A DNA stretch of 26,923 nt from an uncultured Gemmatimonadota bacterium. Lineage in GTDB: Bacteria > Gemmatimonadota > Gemmatimonadetes > Gemmatimonadales > Gemmatimonadaceae. The first letter of the stretch is position 1, and every line of letters starts with the position of its first letter. The notes beneath the pieces are model-generated. The model ran no database searches, was not told where the DNA came from, and saw only the letters and a program-made list of their open reading frames with translations. The position numbers were made by a program, and so were the translations under genes. The stretch is from positions 1 through 26,923 of the forward strand of contig CAMLIT010000055.1 in the NCBI GenBank assembly GCA_946480295.1, in the 5' to 3' direction. Positions 1 through 5,906 of the stretch are shown here, one piece after another.

Positions 1-504
1 CCCGACAGCTGGGCGATCGACCAGCTCTTCCCGATCATGCCGATCCACCGGCTGGACGAGGAGCCGACGCGGCGCGGCACGCTGCAGGACATCACCTGCG
101 ACTCCGACGGGAAGATCGACCGCTTCGTCGGCGACAAGAGCGGGCGCGCCAGCCTCGAGATGCACGAGGTGCACGAGGGCGAGCCGTACATCCTCGGCGT
201 CTTCCTCACCGGCGCCTACCAGGAGATCCTCGGCGACCTGCACAACCTCTTCGGCGACACGAACGCCGTGCACGTGCGCCTCGGGCCGAACGGCGGCTTC
301 GAGGTGAGCGACCTGGTGCACGGCGACACCGTGACCGAGGTGCTCAACTACGTGCAGTTCCGCGCCTCGGACCTCCTCCAGACCTTCCGCCGCAAGGTGA
401 GCGCGGCGAAGCACATCAGCCGGCAGGAGGCGAACACCTTCATCGCCGACTACGTGGCGGGGCTGGAAGGCTACACGTACCTCGAGGGCGAAGCGGCGCA
501 GTAA
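1..504 (+). CDS. speA: Biosynthetic arginine decarboxylase, C-terminal part (5' end outside window)
   Basis: The frame is open from base 1 and ends with TAA at 502-504, leaving 167 residues of the C-terminal end of a protein whose full family length is about 630-650. The start reads PDSWAIDQLFPIMPIHRL, followed by EEPTRRGTLQDITCDSDG, the strongly conserved block of biosynthetic arginine decarboxylase (PLP-dependent, alanine-racemase-like fold IV). The Cys of CDSDG is the conserved active-site cysteine of the family. The enzyme converts arginine to agmatine and CO2 for polyamine synthesis in the cytoplasm. The stop overlaps the next start (TAATG), so it is probably co-translated with the antiporter. 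An internal ATG at 37 is not the true start, because conserved sequence continues upstream of it. Confidence 0.95.
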   Translation, partial: PDSWAIDQLFPIMPIHRLDEEPTRRGTLQDITCDSDGKIDRFVGDKSGRASLEMHEVHEGEPYILGVFLTGAYQEILGDLHNLFGDTNAVHVRLGPNGGFEVSDLVHGDTVTEVLNYVQFRASDLLQTFRRKVSAAKHISRQEANTFIADYVAGLEGYTYLEGEAAQ

Positions 505-1820
505 TGCCCGTGCACTTCCTGCTGCAGTCCGCCACGACGTCCGGCGCCGGCGCCGGCGCGGGCGGCGGCGAGGGAGAGATCCTCAAGCTCCTCGGCGCGC
601 TCATCGCGATCTTCGTCGGCACGAAGGTGCTCGGCGAGATCGCGCAGCGGCTCAAGCAGCCCGCGGTGCTGGGCGAGCTCATCGCCGGCGTGCTTCTCGG
701 CGGCTCCGTCCTCGGCCTCGTGGACGCGAACGATCCGGTCCTGCGGGTGATGGCCGAGATCGGCGTCATCGTCCTCCTCTTCGAGACGGGGCTGCACACC
801 GAGCTCAAGTCGCTCCTCCGCGTCGGCGCGAGCGCGACGACCGTCGCCCTCGCGGGGGTGATCATCCCCACGGCGCTCGGCTACGCCGCCCTCGTCGCGC
901 TGGGGCTCGGGCCGATCGCGGCGCTCGTGTGCAGCGCCGCGCTCTGCGCGACCTCGATCGGCATCTCGGCGCGCGTGCTCTCCGATCTCGGCTGTCTCGA
1001 CACCAACGAAGGGCAGGTCGTGCTCGGCGCGGCGGTGCTCGACGACATCGTCGGCCTCGTCATCCTCTCCGTCGTGGCGACGCTCGTCGGCGGCGAGGCG
1101 ATCAGCGCCGCGCACGTGGTGCGCACCGCCGGCGTGGCGATCGCCTTCGTCGTCGCCGCGGTCCTCATCGGCCTGCGCGTCATGCCGCCGGCCTTCCGCG
1201 TCGTCGAGCGGGTGAAGTCCGCCGGGACGCTGGGGCTCGCCGGCTTCGCCTTCGCCTTCCTCCTCTCCTGGCTCGCCGCGCGCGCCGGCTCCGCGCTCAT
1301 CGTCGGCGCCTTCGCCGCCGGCGTCGTCCTCTTCAGCATCCCGCAGAAGCGCGAGGTGGAGAGCGCGACGACGACGATCGGCCACTTCTTCGTCCCGATC
1401 TTCTTCGCCAGCGTCGGGGCGGCGGTGGACCTCCGCGCCCTCGCCAGCCCGCGCGCCCTCGGTGTCGGCGCCCTGCTCATCGCCGTCGGCATCGCCGGCA
1501 AGGTCGCCGCCGGCTTCGTCCCCACCTGGTTCCGCGGGCGCAAGCTGCTCGTCGGCGTCGCCATGATCCCGCGGGGCGAGGTGGGGCTCATCTTCGCGCA
1601 GCTCGGCCTGTCCACCGGCGCGCTCGACGCGGGGCTCTTCGGCGCCGTGATGCTCATGGTGCTGGCGACGACGCTCATCACGCCGCCGCTGCTCACGCGC
1701 GTGGTCGCGCGCGAGCCGACGCTGGAGCTGTTCGCGCCCACCGAGGTCCCCGGGGACGGCGGCATCGACGACCTCGTGGTCGGGGCGTCGAGGCCGGAGG
1801 CGGAGCCGGAGCAGCGCTAG
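504..1820 (+). CDS. CPA2-type cation:proton antiporter (Na+/H+ or K+/H+)
   Basis: This 438-residue integral membrane protein has about 12 hydrophobic segments from residue 25 to 400. The family core is clear: KQPAVLGELIAGVLLG (51-66), the ion-binding pair Asp180-Asp181 in AAVLDDIVGL, and GVAMIPRGEVGLIFA (351-365). These match the Na_H_Exchanger domain of the CPA2/KefB group. There is no C-terminal RCK/TrkA-N domain: the tail after residue 400 is about 38 residues, acidic and Pro-rich, so nucleotide-gated KefB/KefC is unlikely. The N-terminus carries a Gly/Ala-rich stretch before the first helix. The start ATG shares one base with the speA stop, and no strong Shine-Dalgarno is seen, suggesting translational coupling. 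Arginine decarboxylation consumes protons, so a joint role in pH or ion balance is possible but inferred. The transported cation cannot be told from sequence. Confidence 0.9.
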   Translation: MPVHFLLQSATTSGAGAGAGGGEGEILKLLGALIAIFVGTKVLGEIAQRLKQPAVLGELIAGVLLGGSVLGLVDANDPVLRVMAEIGVIVLLFETGLHTELKSLLRVGASATTVALAGVIIPTALGYAALVALGLGPIAALVCSAALCATSIGISARVLSDLGCLDTNEGQVVLGAAVLDDIVGLVILSVVATLVGGEAISAAHVVRTAGVAIAFVVAAVLIGLRVMPPAFRVVERVKSAGTLGLAGFAFAFLLSWLAARAGSALIVGAFAAGVVLFSIPQKREVESATTTIGHFFVPIFFASVGAAVDLRALASPRALGVGALLIAVGIAGKVAAGFVPTWFRGRKLLVGVAMIPRGEVGLIFAQLGLSTGALDAGLFGAVMLMVLATTLITPPLLTRVVAREPTLELFAPTEVPGDGGIDDLVVGASRPEAEPEQR

Positions 1821-1836
1821 CGAGCCTGGCCGCCAC

Positions 1837-1882
1837 ACGCGAACGCCCCCGCGCCGGGTCTCCGGCGCGGGGGCGTTCGCGT
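1837..1882. terminator. Strong bidirectional hairpin between convergent genes
   Basis: A perfect inverted repeat: arm 1838-1857 and arm 1862-1881 are exact reverse complements (20 bp, extended to 21 by A1837-T1882) around a 4-base loop GTCT. It lies 17 bases after the antiporter stop and 13 bases after the superoxide dismutase stop, which converge on it. The placement and symmetry fit an intrinsic terminator used from both sides. No long U-tract follows on either strand, as is common in very GC-rich genomes. Confidence 0.8.
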
Positions 1883-1894
1883 CCAGCCGATCGC

Positions 1895-2497
1895 TCAGCC
1901 GAGCTTCTTCGCGACCTCGTCCCAGTTGATCGTGTTCCACCAGGCCGCGATGTACTCCGGCCGGCGGTTCTGGTACTTGAGGTAGTACGCGTGCTCCCAG
2001 ACGTCGAGGCCGAAGATCGCCTTCTTGCCGTCCATCAGCGGGTTGTCCTGGTTCGGCGTGCTGGTGATGGACAGCTTGCCGTTGCCCTCGTCGACCAGCC
2101 ACGCCCAGCCGGAGCCGAAGCGGCCCGCGGCGGCGGCGTTGAACTGCTCCTTGAACTTGTCGAATCCGCCAAACGAGGACGTGATCGCGTCGCCGAGCCG
2201 GCCCTTCGGCTCGCCGCCGCCGTTCGGCTTCATGATCGTCCAGAACAGCGAGTGATTCCAGTGGCCGCCGGCGTTGTTGCGCACCGCCGTCCGCACGGCG
2301 TCGGGGACCTTGTTCACGTTCTTCACGATCTCGTCCAGCGACTTGCCCTGCCACTCGGGCGCCTTCTCCAGCGCCGCGTTCAGGTTGTTCACGTACGCCT
2401 GGTGGTGCTTGCTGTGGTGGATCTCCATCGTCCGCGCGTCGATGTGTGGCTCGAGCGCATCGTAGGCGTACGGCAGCGGGGGAAGTGTGAACGCCAT
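1895..2497 (-). CDS. sodA: Superoxide dismutase, Fe/Mn family, Mn-type signature
   Basis: A 200-residue enzyme that dismutates superoxide to O2 and H2O2. Metal ligands are visible as His27 (EIHHSKHH), His82 ([10 protein letters not shown]), Asp165 and His169 (DVWEHAYY). The Gly-Gly-His before the second ligand and Gln150 in NQDNPLM are the Mn-type pattern; Fe-types usually carry AAQ and place the key Gln next to the second ligand. Metal use can still be cambialistic. No signal peptide is seen, so it is cytoplasmic. The start [10 protein letters not shown] is preferred over an in-frame ATG 27 bases upstream because AAGGAG sits 7 bases before it and homologues begin this way. The gene lies 91 bases downstream of dedA on the same strand and may share its transcript. 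Confidence 0.96.
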   Translation of the reverse strand: MAFTLPPLPYAYDALEPHIDARTMEIHHSKHHQAYVNNLNAALEKAPEWQGKSLDEIVKNVNKVPDAVRTAVRNNAGGHWNHSLFWTIMKPNGGGEPKGRLGDAITSSFGGFDKFKEQFNAAAAGRFGSGWAWLVDEGNGKLSITSTPNQDNPLMDGKKAIFGLDVWEHAYYLKYQNRRPEYIAAWWNTINWDEVAKKLG

Positions 2498-2504
2498 GTC
2501 TCGT

Positions 2505-2510
2505 CTCCTT
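2505..2510 (-). promoter_or_regulatory. Shine-Dalgarno site that fixes the sodA start
   Basis: On the minus strand this reads AAGGAG, 7 bases before the ATG at 2497. It is one of the few canonical ribosome binding sites in the window and decides between two in-frame ATGs for superoxide dismutase. Confidence 0.75.
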
Positions 2511-2567
2511 GGTGGTTCAGGCAAACCGGAACTGACCTGCGTCTCCTGGCCGCACGGCGCGCGCGAG

Positions 2568-2591
2568 CGCGTCTCGCTCCGCGTCTCGCTA
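2568..2591. repeat. 12-base tandem duplication at the 3' end of dedA
   Basis: CGCGTCTCGCTC (2568-2579) is followed directly by CGCGTCTCGCTA (2580-2591), identical except for the last base. The dedA stop codon lies inside the second copy, so the duplication extends the sequence past the stop without changing the protein. It may be a recent slippage event. No function is suggested. Confidence 0.5.
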
Positions 2592-3242
2592 AGGCTTCGG
2601 CGATTCCGTCGCCGGGGGCGTCGCCCGCGCGCGTGCGCGCAGCCAGCCGATGATGCCGGGCAGGATCGAGACGAAGATCACGAGCATGATCACGAGCTCG
2701 ATGTGCTGCTCGACTCCCGGAATGTAACGACCCAGGAAATAGCCGATGAAGAGCATCGACCAGATCCAGCCGACGCCCCCGATGACGTTGTAGAGCGTGT
2801 ACGCCCGCACGTCCATCTCCCCCGCGCCGGCCACCACCGGCACGAAGGTCCGCACGATCGGCATGAAACGCGCAAGGACCACGGTCTTGCCGCCGTGTCG
2901 CTCGTAGAAGGCGTGCGCGCGGTGCAGGTGCTTCCGGCTGAAGAACAGGGACTCCTCGCGGGTGAACAGCTTCCGCCCGGTGACGCGGCCGATGACGTAG
3001 CCGGAGGTGTTCCCGAGGATCGACGCGATGGTGAGGATCACGCCGAGGAGCCAGACGTTGAAGAGCCCCTTCGTGGCCGCGAGCAGCCCCGCGCTGACGA
3101 GGAGGGAGTCGCCGGGGAGGAAGAAGCCGATGAGGAGCCCCGTTTCCGCGAAGATGATGGCGGTCAGCCCGATCGTTCCGCCCCATTGGACCAACCCTTG
3201 AACATCACGCAGGCGGTGCAGGAACTCGAGAAGGGAATGCAT
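2589..3242 (-). CDS. DedA family membrane protein (SNARE-associated/VTT domain)
   Basis: A 217-residue polytopic inner membrane protein. The family core is seen as [18 protein letters not shown] in the N-terminal third and GRKLF...[34 protein letters not shown] in the middle; F-x-R-F/M-x-P-x-x-R-T is the DedA/VTT hallmark. Some DedA proteins are lipid (undecaprenyl-phosphate or phosphatidylethanolamine) flippases that need the proton motive force; the substrate here is unknown. The start at 3242 ([11 protein letters not shown]) matches family N-termini. The frame stays open 39 codons further upstream, but that part is Arg-rich and unlike the family. The next gene on the plus strand starts within about 24 bases, leaving almost no promoter space between them. 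Confidence 0.92.
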   Translation of the reverse strand: MHSLLEFLHRLRDVQGLVQWGGTIGLTAIIFAETGLLIGFFLPGDSLLVSAGLLAATKGLFNVWLLGVILTIASILGNTSGYVIGRVTGRKLFTREESLFFSRKHLHRAHAFYERHGGKTVVLARFMPIVRTFVPVVAGAGEMDVRAYTLYNVIGGVGWIWSMLFIGYFLGRYIPGVEQHIELVIMLVIFVSILPGIIGWLRARARATPPATESPKP

Positions 3243-3265
3243 GCAGTGGGCGGATGAGGAGTGAC

Positions 3266-4501
3266 GTGAGCATCGGAAGTTCGACGCCCCCCACCCGGGG
3301 GTCAACTGGCGGCCCCGGCCGTGCCGCGACGCACCACGACGACCACGTGGCGCGGGCACTCCGGCTCCCCGAGCGCCCGCAGGGGCCGTGGTGGAGCCGG
3401 CCGGGGGTGTCGCCGCGCGTCGAACGCGTCCTCGACGTCGTCGGCATCGCCGTCGTCGCCCTCTTCGTGGTCGGCTGGACGTACTCCATCGCCGCCGCGC
3501 CCTCGCTCGGCGCCGTCGGGGGCGACGTCGGCGCCACCCCCGGCGGAGCGGCGATCACCAGCGCCCTCTCGCACGGCGACGCGCCGACCACCGCGTATCT
3601 CACCGACGCCGCCGTCACCGCGCTCGCCGACCGCATGTTCGCCAGCGCGCGCGGGATCAGCGGCAAGCTCTATGTGCGCATCGACACCGCGACGCGGCCG
3701 CTGCGCCCCGATACGCTCCCGCCCGGCGCGCGCGTCGGCTACGCGCCGGCGAACCGCGGCGGCGCGAAGGCGGCTCCGCTCAGCTCGCCCGTCGGCGCGG
3801 GGATCTGGAACGTCGTCCTCGCCATCGGCAACGCCGTCAGGCCGGTCCCCAACTTCAACGTCATCACCGAGGTGCCCTTCAGCGCCAAGCGGAACGGGCA
3901 CATCGGCCTCTACTATCTCGGAAGCTGGCCGGCGGAGAAGGGGCTGCGCCTGAAGACGCCGGCGTACGCGAACCCGTCCGGCTTCATCCAGGTCACGCCG
4001 CAGAACGAGGACACGTACGTCTCGGAGCACTTCCGGCTGCGCGACTTCCTCACGCACGACCAGGCCGACGTCTGGCCGAAGTACATCGTCCTCAGCCCCA
4101 AGCTCCTCGACAAGCTCGAGCTCGTCCTCTCCGACCTGCAGCAGCGCGGGATCGACCCGCGCGGCGTGCACGTCATGAGCGGCTTCCGCACCCCGCAGTA
4201 CAACGTCCACGGCGGCGACCCGACGGGGCGCGCGGCGGCGAGCCGGCACATGTACGGCGACGCGGCGGACATCTACATCGATGACGACGGGAACGGCGCC
4301 ATGGACGACCTGAACCATGACGGCCGCGTCGACATCGGCGACAGCCGGGTCATCCTCGGCGCGTTGGACCGCGTCGAGGCGGCGCATCCGGAGCTGGTCG
4401 GCGGCGCGGGCGTGTACGTCGCTGCGCCTGGGCACGGTCCTTTCATTCACATCGACGCGCGCGGCTATCGCGCGCGCTGGGTCTCCACGGGAGGCGGATG
4501 A
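3266..4501 (+). CDS. Membrane-anchored M15-type (DD-peptidase-like) metallopeptidase with a Ca-loop insert
   Basis: A protein of about 411 residues with a cytoplasmic Arg/Pro-rich N-terminus, one membrane helix (about 57-76) and a large external part. The C-terminal domain has the Hedgehog/DD-peptidase zinc site: SRHMYGDAAD gives His328 and Asp335, and FIHIDARGYRARW gives His395. This is the M15 carboxypeptidase pattern, suggesting cleavage of peptidoglycan peptides. Between the second and third ligands lies an acidic insert with a perfect EF-hand/dockerin-like loop, D-x-N-x-D-G-x-V-D-x-x-D (residues 348-359). A middle region (about 175-255) resembles no domain I recognise. The start is uncertain: GTG 3266 has GAGGAG four bases upstream; ATG 3254 and GTG 3347 are alternatives. 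The stop overlaps the next start. Confidence 0.8.
   Translation: MSIGSSTPPTRGSTGGPGRAATHHDDHVARALRLPERPQGPWWSRPGVSPRVERVLDVVGIAVVALFVVGWTYSIAAAPSLGAVGGDVGATPGGAAITSALSHGDAPTTAYLTDAAVTALADRMFASARGISGKLYVRIDTATRPLRPDTLPPGARVGYAPANRGGAKAAPLSSPVGAGIWNVVLAIGNAVRPVPNFNVITEVPFSAKRNGHIGLYYLGSWPAEKGLRLKTPAYANPSGFIQVTPQNEDTYVSEHFRLRDFLTHDQADVWPKYIVLSPKLLDKLELVLSDLQQRGIDPRGVHVMSGFRTPQYNVHGGDPTGRAAASRHMYGDAADIYIDDDGNGAMDDLNHDGRVDIGDSRVILGALDRVEAAHPELVGGAGVYVAAPGHGPFIHIDARGYRARWVSTGGG
4489..4494 (+). promoter_or_regulatory. Shine-Dalgarno before a triple ATG start
   Basis: GGGAGG lies 3, 6 and 9 bases before three ATG codons at 4498, 4501 and 4504. The second and third have normal spacing, which argues that the first ATG is not the main start of the two-helix membrane protein. 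Confidence 0.55.
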
Positions 4502-4986
4502 TGATGGTCGAGAATCGGCGAGTCACGGACGTCGACGTCAAGCCGGACGAGCAGAAGGTCGCGAAGGAGAACGGCAAGCACGTCGAGCACGACGGGCATC
4601 TCGATCTCCTCAAGGAGGTCCGGCGCTCGGACATCGAGCCGTATACCGGGCTGCGCTACCTGTCGAAGCTGTTCCGGTTCATGGCGGTGATCCTCGTCCT
4701 GCTCCTCATCGCCGAGGTGGTGACGGGGATCTACGCCCAGGGAGCGGCCTCCATCCCCACGCTGCTCGGCGAGGCGAGCCGGCTGATCGTGCTCGCGGGC
4801 GTGCTGTGGGGGACGGGCGACCTGGCGCACCTGCTCATCGACGTCGGCCACGACGTCCGGGCGGCGCGCATCCTCGTCGCGCGGCAGGTGCATCACAACC
4901 TCGGCGATCGCGGTCCGGTGAAGCTCGCGCTGCCCACGCGGAAAGACGAGGTCAGGCTGCCGGAGAATCCGCCGCCGATCCCGTGA
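4501..4986 (+). CDS. Two-helix membrane protein of unknown function
   Basis: About 161 residues. The N-terminal 50 are charged, with a His/Asp/Lys-rich stretch. Two hydrophobic segments follow: one near 60-79 (VILVLLLIAEVVTGIYA) and one near 93-114 (LIVLAGVLWGTGDLAHLLIDVG). A basic tail with HHNLGDRGP ends in a Pro-rich stretch. I recognise no named domain; the GDLAHLLIDVGHDVRAARIL section looks conserved in character and may face the cytoplasm. It overlaps the peptidase stop by one base and its own stop overlaps the following GTG start, so the three genes are almost certainly one transcript. An envelope role by association is only a guess. Confidence 0.75.
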   Translation: MMVENRRVTDVDVKPDEQKVAKENGKHVEHDGHLDLLKEVRRSDIEPYTGLRYLSKLFRFMAVILVLLLIAEVVTGIYAQGAASIPTLLGEASRLIVLAGVLWGTGDLAHLLIDVGHDVRAARILVARQVHHNLGDRGPVKLALPTRKDEVRLPENPPPIP

Positions 4987-5537
4987 TCGTCTACACGATC
5001 GGGCACTCCACCCGGTCGGCGGCGGACTTCGTCGCGCTCCTCGAGCGCGAGGGGGTCCGCCGTCTCGTGGACATCCGGACCTTTCCCGGCTCGCGGAAGT
5101 TCCCGCACTTCAACCAGGACGCCCTCGCCGCCACGTTAGGCGCGCACGGCATCGCCTACGAGCACCAGCCGGCGCTCGGCGGCCGACGGCGCCCCTCGCC
5201 CGACGCCCCGCCCTCCGCCTGGCGCAACGAGGGCTTCCGCGGCTACGCCGAGTACATGCGCACTCCCGCCTTCCACGCGGCCCTCGACGCGCTGATCGCC
5301 GAGGCGGCGCGCGAGCCGCTGGCGGTCATGTGCTCCGAGGCCGTGCCCTGGCGCTGCCATCGCAACCTCGTGAGCGACGCGCTGGCCGCACGCGGCGTGG
5401 ACGTGCGGCACATCACCGAGGGGAGGCTCGCGCGTCACGCCATCACCCCCTTCGCCGTCGTGCGGGAGGGCGAGGTGACCTATCCGCCGCCTGACGACGC
5501 GGCCGAATCGCGGCGACCGCCGAGCGATCGCGAATGA
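4983..5537 (+). CDS. DUF488 domain protein
   Basis: 184 residues. It begins with IVYTIGHSTRS, followed by RLVDIRTFPGSRKFPHFN (27-44) and MCSEAVPWRCHRNLVSDAL (116-134), the three signature blocks of DUF488. The Cys/His pair in the last block (C125, H126) and the VDIR-x-P motif are the most conserved features of the family. Its biochemical role is not established. The start is GTG 4983, the only codon that places IVYTIGHS at the N-terminus. It shares GTGA with the preceding stop. The frame is open far upstream, but that is a high-GC shadow of the previous genes. The last 20 residues are Arg/Pro-rich and probably disordered. Confidence 0.9.
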   Translation: MIVYTIGHSTRSAADFVALLEREGVRRLVDIRTFPGSRKFPHFNQDALAATLGAHGIAYEHQPALGGRRRPSPDAPPSAWRNEGFRGYAEYMRTPAFHAALDALIAEAAREPLAVMCSEAVPWRCHRNLVSDALAARGVDVRHITEGRLARHAITPFAVVREGEVTYPPPDDAAESRRPPSDRE

Positions 5538-5611
5538 GCGTCGGGTCGGGTACGACTGTTGCCCGATGACCATCCGCAGGCGCACACCAACCACCATCAG
5601 AGGGAAGACCT

Positions 5612-5761
5612 ATGCTGTGGACGCTGTTCGTGATCCTCCTCGTGCTGTGGGCGCTCGGACTGATCTCCGGCGTCGGCGGCGGCCTGATTCACATCCTCCT
5701 CGTCATCGCCGTGATCGTGCTGATCATCCGGCTGGTGACGGGTCGGCGGCCGGTGGTCTGA
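5612..5761 (+). CDS. lmo0937-like small membrane protein (DUF5670 type)
   Basis: A 49-residue protein of two hydrophobic helices: MLWTLFVILLVLWALGLISG, a GlyGlyGly turn, then HILLVIAVIVLIIRL and a basic end GRRPVV. This matches the lmo0937 family, whose members share MLW at the start, the G-G-x-I-H turn and the Arg-rich C-terminus. Members are often stress-related small proteins, with function unknown. AGAGGG lies about 7 bases before the ATG. The gene stands alone: 74 bases after the DUF488 stop, and closed by two hairpins. It is short enough to be missed by length cut-offs. Confidence 0.88.
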   Translation: MLWTLFVILLVLWALGLISGVGGGLIHILLVIAVIVLIIRLVTGRRPVV

Positions 5762-5770
5762 CGCCGCGCA

Positions 5771-5792
5771 CCGCGGGCGCTCCCGCCCGCGG
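5771..5792 (+). terminator. Hairpin 1 after the lmo0937-like gene
   Basis: CCGCGGGCG (5771-5779) and CGCCCGCGG (5784-5792) form a 9-bp all-GC stem with loop CTCC, ten bases after the stop. This is a probable first terminator element; no T-tract follows. Confidence 0.6.
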
Positions 5793-5806
5793 GTCCGAAC
5801 ATCCGC

Positions 5807-5845
5807 GCGGCGGCGGGAGGCGAGCGATCGCCCTCCCGCCGCCGC
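5807..5845 (+). terminator. Hairpin 2 after the lmo0937-like gene
   Basis: A perfect 14-bp stem, arm 5807-5820 (GCGGCGGCGGGAGG) and arm 5832-5845. The 11-base middle can also pair as GGCGA/TCGCC with one bulged C. It is tandem with the hairpin 15 bases upstream and separates the small membrane protein from the GH38 gene. Confidence 0.7.
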
Positions 5846-5906
5846 GTCGCGTCGGCCCCTCCCGTCTGGCGCGCGCCCTCCGCTCCGGCGTACTTGTACC
5901 GCCATC

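Noticed and set aside
3254..3266. ATG 3254 as the start of the M15-type peptidase
   Set aside because: No ribosome site precedes it, while GAGGAG overlaps this ATG region and precedes GTG 3266. The choice remains uncertain and is noted in the feature.
5890..5899. GTAC-TT-GTAC inverted repeat just before the GH38 start
   Set aside because: Only 4-bp arms, 7 bases from the ATG, where a ribosome site would be expected. Too short to call an operator.
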